Source of the DNA: Paludibacteraceae bacterium
Lineage (GTDB): Bacteria; Bacteroidota; Bacteroidia; Bacteroidales; Paludibacteraceae
Length of the DNA stretch: 6,219 nt
Reading direction: 5' to 3'
Assembly: GCA_017550055.1 (NCBI GenBank)
Contig: JAFYMM010000387.1
Coordinates: forward strand, 1-6,219
A model generated the notes under the pieces. That model was given only the letters and a program-made list of their open reading frames with translations. It did not search any database and was not told where the DNA came from. Of the stretch, positions 1 to 5,435 are shown piece after piece. The translations under genes were made by a program, and so were the position numbers. The first letter of the stretch is position 1. Each line of letters starts with the position of its first letter.

Positions 1-39
1 ACCCGTTTGCGCATTTGCGTTTTCTGCATTTTCGGTAAT

Positions 40-67
40 TTCCTCATTCCCCATTCCTCATTCCCCA
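40..67. repeat. Tandem repeat, two copies of a 14-base unit TTCCTCATTCCCCA
   Basis: Positions 40-53 and 54-67 are identical copies of TTCCTCATTCCCCA. One and a half copies recur at 264-284, a 21-base exact match to 40-60. Pyrimidine-rich short tandem repeats of this kind are common between genes in Bacteroidales; their function is unknown. Confidence 0.85.
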
Positions 68-87
68 ACACCCACTCTCATTGTGTA
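67..87. repeat. 21-base direct repeat, copy 1 (ACACCCACT..CATTGTGTA)
   Basis: It differs from the copy at 140-160 at one position only (T78 against A151). The copies start 73 bases apart. The 3' half of the second copy contains the small palindrome CACATTGTG, which the substitution breaks in this copy. Confidence 0.8.
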
Positions 88-93
88 CTCCCC

Positions 94-124
94 TCAAGCA
101 AGGTGCAAGCAACCTGCAAGCAAG
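94..124. repeat. Clustered GCAAGCAA-like words
   Basis: Three CAAGCAA words are separated by GGTG and CCTG. AGGT and ACCT flank the middle word and could form a short 4-base stem. Function is unknown. Confidence 0.5.
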
Positions 125-139
125 AAAACCGCCAAAAAC

Positions 140-160
140 AACACCCACTCACATTGTGTA
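140..160. repeat. 21-base direct repeat, copy 2
   Basis: It matches 67-87 at 20 of 21 positions and contains CACATTGTG (4+1+4 palindrome) at 150-158. The two copies could be a repeated regulator site or simply duplicated intergenic sequence; the window does not decide between these. Confidence 0.8.
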
Positions 161-171
161 TTCACCACAAA

Positions 172-206
172 AAACCTACTTAAACCTACATTTCCAACTT
201 AAACCT
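172..206. repeat. Short direct repeats AAACCTAC and ACTTAAACCT
   Basis: AAACCTAC occurs at 172-179 and 182-189 (10-base period). ACTTAAACCT occurs at 178-187 and 197-206 (19-base period). They are part of the repeat-rich upstream region and no role can be assigned. Confidence 0.55.
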
Positions 207-228
207 CCAACGCCTCACCAAAATGTCG

Positions 229-236
229 TAACTTTG
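229..236 (+). promoter_or_regulatory. Isolated TAnnTTTG (-7-like) box, possible alternative porin promoter
   Basis: TAACTTTG matches the Bacteroidota -7 consensus TAnnTTTG exactly, but no TTG lies 19-21 bases upstream, so a complete promoter is doubtful. The surrounding GTAACTTTGCACTCGA is nearly duplicated at 317-333 around the better-supported promoter, which suggests a duplicated promoter segment or a distal start site for the same gene. Confidence 0.35.
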
Positions 237-263
237 CACTCGATTTAATACAACAAACACTAA

Positions 264-284
264 TTCCTCATTCCCCATTCCTCA
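264..284. repeat. Second copy (1.5 units) of the 14-base pyrimidine repeat
   Basis: This matches 40-60 base for base over 21 positions. It lies just upstream of the -33 box of the porin promoter at 295, so it could influence that promoter, although nothing in the sequence proves this. Confidence 0.8.
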
Positions 285-294
285 CCTCCCCCTC

Positions 295-325
295 TTGCCT
301 ATCTCAACTTTTTTTTGTAACTTCG
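295..325 (+). promoter_or_regulatory. Probable promoter of the porin-like gene
   Basis: A TTG (-33 type) at 295-297 is followed after a 20-base spacer by TAACTTCG at 318-325, seven of eight matches to TAnnTTTG. Transcription would start near 332, leaving a leader of about 20 bases that is A-rich and lacks a Shine-Dalgarno sequence, as is usual in this phylum. The spacer contains an uninterrupted run of eight T (309-316) directly before the -7 box. Confidence 0.6.
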
Positions 326-352
326 CACTTCGAAAAACAAACTACGCAAATT

Positions 353-1630
353 ATGATTAAACAATTGAAATTCACAGTAATACTCATCGTATCACTAATG
401 ACTTCGGTGGCTACTTTTGCCAACGACACGACAACATCGGCTAAAAAAGCTAACCCTTACGAACTTGAAATATATGGTTTCGTGCGCAACGACTTCACTT
501 TCGACTCACGAAAAACATTGGCTTCTGTGGGCGAATTGTTCAATTTTATCCCTATGGATAATCAGTTCAATTCTCTCGGCGAGGATCTCAATGCTGAGCC
601 TTCTGCTCGTTTGCTCGCTGTGGTGTCGCGCCTTGGTTTCAACATGAAATCGCCTGAGTTCAATGGCATGCACTTCAATGCTAAAATCGAGACTGACTTC
701 TGTGGCGCAGGGGCTAACTACAACATGTTCCGCATCCGCCACGCCTATGTAGGTCTCAATTGGAAACATCACCAACTCATTGCGGGTCAAGCTTGGCACC
801 CAATGTCGGGCGACTTGTTGCCTTCTATCGTATCGCTCAACACAGGTGCGCCATTCAACGCTTTCTCGCGTGCGCCACAACTTCGCTATAATGCCAAAGT
901 CAATGCCGTTACCCTCTCGGCTGCTGCAATATATCAACTACAATACACTTCGACTGGTCCTGATGGTGCTTCGAATAAGTATCAAGTATTTGGTGGCACA
1001 CCCGAACTCTATCTTGGTGCTACGTATGCTGCCAATGGCTTAAAAGTTGGTATCGGTGGCGAATTTATGTCACTAAACCCTCGCTCTACTGCAGAGGCGA
1101 ATGGCGAAATGGTAAAGGTAGATGAACAAGTAAATTCTATTTCTACTCAACTCTTTGCTCAATATGGCAACAAGAATTTCACTGTAGCTGCGAAGTCTAT
1201 CTATGGTCAAAACACTGGTCATATTCTCATGATGTCTGGCTATGGTTATGGCGTAAACGAAGATGGTTCGCGCTACTATGCTCCTCTCTCTCAATCATCA
1301 ACTTGGCTCACTCTTGCCTACCACACTGCTCGCGAAAACCACAACGTACGCGCTACTGTGCTCGGTGGATATATGAAAAACCTTGGTGCTAACAAAGAAC
1401 TCAAAGAAGTATGGGTACGTGGCTACAACAACATCGACCAAATGTTCCGCGTTGCACCGTCAATTCAATATCTCTTCAAAGGCCTCGTAGTGGGTGTTGA
1501 ATATGAATATACTGGCGTAATGTATGGCACTCCACAAGCCAACTTCTCGGTCGCAGGCGACCACCTCGTAAGCAACCACCGCGCTTACCTCATGCTTGTC
1601 TATAACTTCTCATACAAATTCTTTAAATAA
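353..1630 (+). CDS. Outer-membrane porin-like beta-barrel protein (DcaP-like, Bacteroidales type)
   Basis: The product has 425 residues. Residues 1-23 form a signal peptide: K3 and K6, a hydrophobic core around 7-20, and a likely signal peptidase I cut after A23 (ATFA/ND). There is no lipobox cysteine. The mature protein is rich in alternating polar and hydrophobic strands and ends in aromatic residues (VYNFSYKFFK), as expected of an outer-membrane barrel. Segments I remember as conserved in Bacteroidales relatives are YGFVRNDFTFDSRKT (41-55), GEDLNAEPSARLLAV (76-90), IRHAYVGLNW (128-137) and GQAWHP followed by SLNTGAPF (145-168). This family is usually annotated as hypothetical or DcaP-like porin. 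By inference it lets small solutes cross the outer membrane; the substrate cannot be told. The start is fixed by the signal peptide. Codons are strongly C-ending (CTC, TTC, AAC), suggesting high expression. A hydrolytic enzyme is unlikely because no catalytic motif is visible. Confidence 0.8.
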   Translation: MIKQLKFTVILIVSLMTSVATFANDTTTSAKKANPYELEIYGFVRNDFTFDSRKTLASVGELFNFIPMDNQFNSLGEDLNAEPSARLLAVVSRLGFNMKSPEFNGMHFNAKIETDFCGAGANYNMFRIRHAYVGLNWKHHQLIAGQAWHPMSGDLLPSIVSLNTGAPFNAFSRAPQLRYNAKVNAVTLSAAAIYQLQYTSTGPDGASNKYQVFGGTPELYLGATYAANGLKVGIGGEFMSLNPRSTAEANGEMVKVDEQVNSISTQLFAQYGNKNFTVAAKSIYGQNTGHILMMSGYGYGVNEDGSRYYAPLSQSSTWLTLAYHTARENHNVRATVLGGYMKNLGANKELKEVWVRGYNNIDQMFRVAPSIQYLFKGLVVGVEYEYTGVMYGTPQANFSVAGDHLVSNHRAYLMLVYNFSYKFFK

Positions 1631-1682
1631 TAAATTTATTGTCGACAGACAACAGTCAATTTTTCAATAAATACAACTGTTG
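1629..1682. other. Palindrome and weak hairpin after the porin-like gene
   Basis: AATAAATTTATT (1629-1640) is a perfect 12-base palindrome overlapping the stop codon. CAACAGT (1650-1656) can pair with ACTGTTG (1676-1682) across a 19-base loop. Neither has a GC-rich stem followed by a T tract, so this is not a convincing terminator, and read-through into the yciH-like gene is plausible. No clear -33/-7 pair is seen between 1631 and 1718. Confidence 0.35.
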
Positions 1683-1695
1683 ACCGTTGACTTTA
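1676..1695. repeat. 20-base dispersed repeat, copy 1 (ACTGTTGACCGTTGACTTTA)
   Basis: It matches 2107-2126 at 18 of 20 positions in the same orientation. The internal word GTTGACC/GTTGACT is itself a 7-base near-tandem repeat. The two copies lie just outside either end of the yciH-like gene. Confidence 0.75.
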
Positions 1696-1704
1696 GACAT
1701 GTCC

Positions 1705-1710
1705 AAAGGG
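1705..1710 (+). promoter_or_regulatory. Possible ribosome binding site of the yciH-like gene
   Basis: AAAGGG stands eight bases before ATG 1719 and is the only purine-rich, Shine-Dalgarno-like word directly before a start in this window. It supports the 1719 start, as does the conserved MSDWKSRL N-terminus. Confidence 0.4.
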
Positions 1711-1718
1711 AATAAATT

Positions 1719-2060
1719 ATGTCTGACTGGAAATCTCGCTTAAATGTAGTCTATTCGACTAACCCTAATTTTCAATACGAAACAGAGGACGAACCAGAGG
1801 TAGATACTCTCGAACCGAGCAAACAAAACCTCCGCATCGAACTCGACCGTCGCAATCGTGGTGGCAAGGCCGTAACTCTCATCACTGGCTTTGTTGGCTC
1901 TGACGACGACCTAAAAGAACTCGGCAAAACGCTCAAAACTAAATGTGGCGTAGGTGGCTCTGCTAAAGATGGCGAAATCATCATACAAGGCGATTTCCGC
2001 GAAAAAGTACACACCCTACTCACTGAACTCGGATATACAAAAACTAAACGAAAAAACTAA
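1719..2060 (+). CDS. yciH: SUI1/YciH-family translation initiation factor
   Basis: The product has 113 residues and is a small cytosolic protein of the eIF1/SUI1 fold, related to E. coli YciH. Members are thought to bind the small ribosomal subunit and affect start-codon selection; the bacterial role is much less settled than that of eukaryotic eIF1. The N-terminal part (1-35, WKSRLNVVYSTNP and an acidic stretch) is a Bacteroidota-type extension. The SUI1 domain covers about 36-110. It has the basic RGGKAVTLITGF loop (47-58), LKELGKTLKTKCGVGG (65-80), the signature KDGEIIIQGD (83-92), and a terminal helix ending in a basic tail (KTKRKN). Length and motifs are complete. The gene lies 88 bases after the porin-like gene on the same strand, without a clear promoter of its own, and is followed four bases after its stop codon by a strong terminator. 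The symbol is given by family resemblance, not by proof of orthology. Confidence 0.93.
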   Translation: MSDWKSRLNVVYSTNPNFQYETEDEPEVDTLEPSKQNLRIELDRRNRGGKAVTLITGFVGSDDDLKELGKTLKTKCGVGGSAKDGEIIIQGDFREKVHTLLTELGYTKTKRKN

Positions 2061-2064
2061 ATAC

Positions 2065-2097
2065 AAAAAAAAGAGATGCAACCGCATCTCTTTTTTT
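2065..2097. terminator. Bidirectional intrinsic terminator between convergent genes
   Basis: A perfect 7-base stem, GAGATGC (2073-2079) and GCATCTC (2084-2090), closes an AACC loop. Eight A precede it and seven T follow it, so each strand has a stem followed by a U tract. The flanking A and T runs can also pair and lengthen the stem. It lies between the yciH-like stop (2060) and the Smr-protein stop (2124, minus strand), where it would end transcription from both sides. Confidence 0.92.
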
Positions 2098-2106
2098 ATA
2101 ATTATC

Positions 2107-2126
2107 ACCGTTGACCGTCGACTTTA
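2107..2126. repeat. 20-base dispersed repeat, copy 2 (ACCGTTGACCGTCGACTTTA)
   Basis: It shares 18 of 20 bases with 1676-1695. Its last three bases are the complement of the TAA stop codon of the minus-strand Smr gene. It contains the 6-base palindrome GTCGAC (2117-2122), which also occurs at 1641-1646 near copy 1. Confidence 0.75.
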
Positions 2127-3218
2127 ATGAATCGTCACCTGTGATGCACCGAAGCCATATTGTTGGAACGAAGCATCTTGATAAGTGCATTTATAATATT
2201 TTTTCTTCAACAACTTCTCAATCTCAGCACGCAACACGCCCTCTCCTTTTCCATGAATAAAGACTATCTTCTGCCCCTTACGCTTCAAATTCTCTTGCAT
2301 CACTTTGTTGAATTTCTCCAACTGATAATTCAACATATCAGCTCGTGAAAGTCCATTGGTGTTATCAATCAACTGACTGATATGCAAATCAACCTCTATA
2401 ATTGCAGGTTTCTGATTTTGAGGCTTTGAAACAGGTTTCTTCTCCTCATGTTTCTTTTCTGAAATAGCCTTTTGCAACTGCTGTGGGTCAATGAGCATAC
2501 CAAGGTCCATCACATCGTTTTTCACAATCGTTACGAGCATTGCATCTTCGTCGAAATAGTCATTTTCGCGGAACGAATGCAATTTATAGAATTTCGTAGG
2601 ATTGATTTTGAGCTCGATATCCATTGCTGGCTTCGCCTCAAACTGAATTTGCTTATAGGCAAAACCCTGAAAACGAAGATGATCCAAATCATTAAGACCT
2701 ATCTTATTGATGGTTTCAAGATAGAGTTTCGTCTGTGGCTCAACAAGATTATGACAACGCACACGTTGTTTTCCATCGCCCGAATAGAGCGCAAATTGAA
2801 GATAATAGTTGCTATCGTTGACGATATACAACTCCATATCTGTGGTTTGCAACTGCTTAATATCTTTCGGCACAAAAGCCAAATACACAGTAAGCTGTTC
2901 GCCATCGGGAGTCTCATAACGCTCATTCCAAGTGTATTCAGGCACTTTTATCTCATCCTCTTCATCCTCCTCAATTTGAGGTTTCACTCCTGCTTTCGCA
3001 GCTTTCTTGTCATTTACCTCTTTTACTGGGTCTTCTACTGGGAAGTTATATTTATTAGTTTCTTGTACCACAACCACTTGCGACACAAGACACGGAGTCT
3101 CAAAACCATCTTCCTCCTCTACCAATACTATATCTTTCGACTGAAAGCGTGTAACCACACCACCTCCTACCGAATTGAGATAACGCACCTTATCTCCAAT
3201 CTTAACATTTACTGCCAT
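2124..3218 (-). CDS. DUF2027 and Smr domain protein
   Basis: The product has 364 residues and no signal peptide or membrane helix, so it is cytosolic. Residues 1-52 (KIGDKVRYLNSVGGGVVTRF..) look like a small KOW/SH3-like barrel. An acidic linker follows (62-92, with EEDEEDE). A DUF2027 beta-rich domain covers about 95-235, a charged linker rich in K, E and Q about 246-272, and the Smr domain 273-364. The Smr signatures are intact: DLHI (277-280, so D277 and H279 of the DLH motif are present) and HGKGEGVLR (322-330). Smr domains occur in MutS2 and in nucleases such as E. coli SmrB, which cuts mRNA at collided ribosomes. A nucleic-acid or ribosome-related role is therefore likely for this Bacteroidota architecture, but the actual substrate is unknown. 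It is the last gene of the minus-strand operon, 8 bases after the UPF0126 stop, and ends at the bidirectional terminator. Confidence 0.92.
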   Translation of the reverse strand: MAVNVKIGDKVRYLNSVGGGVVTRFQSKDIVLVEEEDGFETPCLVSQVVVVQETNKYNFPVEDPVKEVNDKKAAKAGVKPQIEEDEEDEIKVPEYTWNERYETPDGEQLTVYLAFVPKDIKQLQTTDMELYIVNDSNYYLQFALYSGDGKQRVRCHNLVEPQTKLYLETINKIGLNDLDHLRFQGFAYKQIQFEAKPAMDIELKINPTKFYKLHSFRENDYFDEDAMLVTIVKNDVMDLGMLIDPQQLQKAISEKKHEEKKPVSKPQNQKPAIIEVDLHISQLIDNTNGLSRADMLNYQLEKFNKVMQENLKRKGQKIVFIHGKGEGVLRAEIEKLLKKKYYKCTYQDASFQQYGFGASQVTIH

Positions 3219-3226
3219 AGTCCACT

Positions 3227-3889
3227 TTATTTATCATGATGTATTATATCAGCACCATCGGTATGCTCGCCTCGCAACGTTGGCAACGCAATATGATAAC
3301 GAGTTGCGATAATACGTATCACAATCACCGAAACTGCTGTAATTATCTGTGTTGGTATTGCTTCCAATCCTAATTTCATACAAATCCAATATATACATCC
3401 ACCTAACACACAAGCTATAGCATATAATTCCGATCTAAACACAAGTGGCACTTCGTTAATCAATGTGTCACGCAACATACCACCCGCAGCACCTGTGAAT
3501 GAACCCATAATAATAGCCACCCACATTGGTTGGTCGAATGCAAGAGATTTTTCTACACCTACTACAGTGAACAAACCTAAACCAATGGCGTCGAAGATAA
3601 AGATTGTATTGTTCAAATGCACAAGATATTTACTAAATATCAACACAAAGAACAACGAGAATATAGTTACCACTAAATAAAAACCATTTTGCATCCAAAA
3701 TGGCGTAGTACCCAACATAATGTCACGCAAAGTACCTCCACCTACGGCTGTAACCATACCAACGACAATTGCACCAAACCAGTCAAACTTCTTAGCACTT
3801 GCCAAACGAATACCCGAAATTGCAAACGCAAATGTACCGATAAAATCAATTACCGTAATAAATTCAATAGACTTAAACCACTCAAACAT
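3227..3889 (-). CDS. UPF0126 / TRIC-type seven-helix membrane protein
   Basis: The product has 220 residues and is an inner-membrane protein. It consists of two UPF0126 repeats, each with a glycine-rich kinked helix ending in an LRD motif: GGGTLRD (50-56) and GGMLRD (136-141). About seven hydrophobic segments are visible, near 13-32, 37-55, 69-88, 96-113, 122-140, 154-172 and 178-197. This is the fold of prokaryotic TRIC channels (trimeric, potassium-permeable) and of E. coli YicG. Some family members have been linked to transport of small molecules such as glycine, so cation channel is a family inference. The C-terminal tail (201-220) is hydrophilic with several histidines. No Shine-Dalgarno sequence precedes ATG 3889; the upstream 37 bases are A-rich on the coding strand. 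It is the middle gene of the probable three-gene operon. Confidence 0.92.
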   Translation of the reverse strand: MFEWFKSIEFITVIDFIGTFAFAISGIRLASAKKFDWFGAIVVGMVTAVGGGTLRDIMLGTTPFWMQNGFYLVVTIFSLFFVLIFSKYLVHLNNTIFIFDAIGLGLFTVVGVEKSLAFDQPMWVAIIMGSFTGAAGGMLRDTLINEVPLVFRSELYAIACVLGGCIYWICMKLGLEAIPTQIITAVSVIVIRIIATRYHIALPTLRGEHTDGADIIHHDK

Positions 3890-3926
3890 ATTTATTTAAA
3901 ACTTTTTTATTTATACTAACTTATTT

Positions 3927-5177
3927 TCAATCTACAACTGCAAATCCAACCAATCTCTCATATCTTGCTCCAAACGGACGATAATAAACCAACACTTCGT
4001 ATCTATTTCTACTTTCCCAAAAACTACCCTCTGTTTGCACTACACTCATCTCACTACCAAATTTCGACTTCAAGGCATACAAATAGTTATATCCTCCCTG
4101 TTTCAACAACAACGATTTTGAATAGAATCTGCCCAACATGTCATATCTCATCTCATTCTCTACGCTCTCTTCATTATATACCAAATCGCCTAAAATATAC
4201 AATTTGGCATCCCAAAATGGAGCATCTGCCAAATAATAAAAATGCACCCACATATAGTCTGCTTCAATATCAGAATCATTGCTCTTCTGCAAATTAACCA
4301 AATACCCACCATGAGCATCCATCGAGTAAGCCTCTTTATCTCCAACTCTCATCTTATCTGACTCAAGTACAACTTGATATACACCATTTTCAAAATCAAT
4401 ATGATCAATTCCTGCACCATAGGTATGTACACTCGAAAAATCTATACTGCGATACTGATTTCCTCCCTCAAACTCCAATTCTTCTCTATTCTCATAACGC
4501 AATCTATCTCCATTCACATAAGTTGGCGACAACAAAAATGACTCACTATCTCTTCTTCCATTCTGACGCACCACTACAATAAAATCCTGCATCTTATCAA
4601 GCGCACCTACTCCATTATCTACAACATCCAATGCCAACGCTTGATATTTTCCATTCAACTCCTTAGTTGTCAATCCACTTATCTCTACATCTACATTCAC
4701 CAACGACTCTACTACCGAAAAACACGCCGTAGCCACCAATCCATCCTCAAAATCGCCATCTCGAGCTATCTTCACAGCATAGTTGCCCGACAACTTCAAT
4801 CTCACGTCCTCATTCGGAAAATGCACTGTGTAATGAATATAATTCACCGTAGTATTCACCGAATAGTCGTATGTCGTAATCATTCCTCCATCAAACCCAT
4901 CTAAATACTCCATCGAAACCAAATCCGACTCATTCCAACTTGCATCACAATGCACTATTTTATAGTAAAAATTCGATGCCTCATAACTCAATTCATCAAA
5001 CGAAACCACTATCTCCTCGGTCGAATTCATTTCAATTATAGGCACCAACAATGGTTGATTATTTAGCAAAACTTGCAATGTTTTTATGTTACTGTCATAT
5101 ATCTGAGTTCGATATTGTGCCTTCATAAAACTATTTACAGCAAGCACTACACACAATATAACCAATAATCGCTTCAT
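3927..5177 (-). CDS. DUF5103 protein, type IX secretion plug-like
   Basis: The product has 416 residues and is exported. Residues 1-20 form a signal peptide (KR followed by a hydrophobic core) with a likely cut after A20. C9 lies inside the core rather than at a lipobox, so a soluble periplasmic protein is favoured over a lipoprotein. An N-terminal beta-rich domain (about 25-155) carries YYKIVHCDASWNESDL (71-86) and YLDGFDGG (91-98). A second beta domain follows to the C-terminus, with FFxDAKLYILGD-like strands near 321-331, QGGYNYLYAL (360-369) and WESRNRYEVLVYYRPFGARYERLVGF (387-412). These fit DUF5103 (PF17116), now tied to the Plug protein that closes the SprA channel of the Flavobacterium type IX system. 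No other type IX gene is in the window, so that role here is inference. It heads the operon. Phenylalanine is mostly TTT, unlike the C-ending codons of the plus-strand genes, which suggests modest expression. Confidence 0.85.
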   Translation of the reverse strand: MKRLLVILCVVLAVNSFMKAQYRTQIYDSNIKTLQVLLNNQPLLVPIIEMNSTEEIVVSFDELSYEASNFYYKIVHCDASWNESDLVSMEYLDGFDGGMITTYDYSVNTTVNYIHYTVHFPNEDVRLKLSGNYAVKIARDGDFEDGLVATACFSVVESLVNVDVEISGLTTKELNGKYQALALDVVDNGVGALDKMQDFIVVVRQNGRRDSESFLLSPTYVNGDRLRYENREELEFEGGNQYRSIDFSSVHTYGAGIDHIDFENGVYQVVLESDKMRVGDKEAYSMDAHGGYLVNLQKSNDSDIEADYMWVHFYYLADAPFWDAKLYILGDLVYNEESVENEMRYDMLGRFYSKSLLLKQGGYNYLYALKSKFGSEMSVVQTEGSFWESRNRYEVLVYYRPFGARYERLVGFAVVD

Positions 5178-5257
5178 AATAACTAGTTTAAAATAACAAT
5201 AATAATTTAAGAATCAACCCTTTATCATCATTCCAACAACAAAGAGCCAAATCAGTG

Positions 5258-5289
5258 CAAAGGTAGTAAAAATATTTTCACTCTGCAAT
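5258..5289 (-). promoter_or_regulatory. Leftward promoter of the DUF5103 - UPF0126 - Smr operon
   Basis: On the minus strand the -33 element is ATTG (5289-5286), followed by a 20-base spacer and the -7 box TACCTTTG (5265-5258), a full match to TAnnTTTG. Transcription would start near 5251, giving a leader of about 75 bases that is AT-rich and lacks a Shine-Dalgarno sequence. No other good -33/-7 pair was found before the two downstream genes, which supports a single operon. Confidence 0.7.
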
Positions 5290-5295
5290 ACATTG
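5286..5295. promoter_or_regulatory. Inverted repeat CAATACATTG shared by the -33 boxes of two divergent promoters
   Basis: CAAT (5286-5289) and ATTG (5292-5295) are complementary and separated by AC. The left half is the -33 element of the leftward promoter and the right half that of the rightward promoter, so the two sigma-factor sites almost touch. Simultaneous occupancy by two polymerases looks sterically difficult. Confidence 0.55.
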
Positions 5296-5322
5296 TTATA
5301 TAATTTTTTTTTTATAACTTTG
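5292..5322 (+). promoter_or_regulatory. Rightward promoter of the carboxyspermidine dehydrogenase gene
   Basis: ATTG (5292-5295) is followed by a 19-base spacer and TAACTTTG (5315-5322), an exact TAnnTTTG match. Transcription would start near 5329, giving a leader of about 107 bases. The spacer includes an unbroken run of ten T (5304-5313), one base before the -7 box. Confidence 0.75.
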
Positions 5323-5354
5323 CATTTTCTAATTAACGTAAGTTCAATATAAAA

Positions 5355-5381
5355 ATTCCGTGTATTCCGTACATTCCGTGA
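5355..5381. repeat. Three 9-base repeats ATTCCGTnn in the dehydrogenase leader
   Basis: ATTCCGTGT (5355-5363), ATTCCGTAC (5364-5372) and ATTCCGTGA (5373-5381) are contiguous copies sharing seven invariant bases. They lie in the transcribed leader. Tandem words of this type occur between genes in Bacteroidales; no function is established. Confidence 0.8.
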
Positions 5382-5382
5382 G

Positions 5383-5409
5383 ATGAAAATTATATCGAAT
5401 TCACACTAA
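5383..5409 (+). other. Possible 8-codon upstream reading frame (MKIISNSH)
   Basis: An ATG at 5383 opens a frame of eight codons that stops at TAA 5407-5409, the first triplet of the heptamer array. It lies 27 bases before the dehydrogenase ATG, and GTGAG stands just upstream. A frame this short can occur by chance; a role as a leader peptide is speculative. Confidence 0.2.
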
Positions 5410-5434
5410 TAACTAATAACTAATAACTAATAAT
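5407..5434. repeat. TAATAAC heptamer array directly before a start codon
   Basis: Three exact TAATAAC units (5407-5427) are followed by the variant TAATAAT (5428-5434), one base before ATG 5436. Because seven is not a multiple of three, the array puts TAA stop codons in all three frames. It takes the place where a Shine-Dalgarno sequence would be; A-rich, unstructured DNA here favours translation starts in Bacteroidota. Confidence 0.9.
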
Positions 5435-5435
5435 T

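Larger units (their letters stand above)
1..352. other. Repeat-rich non-coding region upstream of the porin-like gene
   Basis: No convincing gene is visible here on either strand. The plus strand is poor in G and rich in C, A and T. It consists largely of short direct repeats: a 14-base pyrimidine-rich unit (40-67, again at 264-284), a 21-base element at 67-87 and 140-160, three GCAAGCAA-like words at 94-124, and AAACCTAC/ACTTAAACCT words at 172-206. The last 60 bases hold the probable promoter of the downstream gene. No tRNA or stable RNA fold was recognised. Reading frames entering from the left edge are interrupted and resemble no protein known to me. Confidence 0.6.

Noticed and set aside
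40..160. CRISPR-like array from the repeated words upstream of the porin
   Set aside because: There are only two 21-base copies, the intervening DNA itself contains other repeats, and no cas gene or regular spacer length is seen.
506..937. 143-residue minus-strand frame inside the porin-like gene
   Set aside because: It is an antisense shadow of a well-supported secreted barrel protein, with no start context or recognisable domain.
1650..1682. Intrinsic terminator after the porin-like gene
   Set aside because: The 7-base stem has a 19-base loop and is followed by GACCGTTGAC, not a T tract, so it was kept only as a weak hairpin.
1676..2126. Repeats around the yciH-like gene as ends of an insertion sequence
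   Set aside because: The copies are direct, not inverted, no transposase is present, and the enclosed gene is an ordinary conserved Bacteroidota gene.
2472..3239. 255-residue open frame on the plus strand
   Set aside because: It is antisense to the DUF2027-Smr gene, whose motifs are unmistakable. The translated protein has low-complexity I/L/F/H content and no family resemblance.
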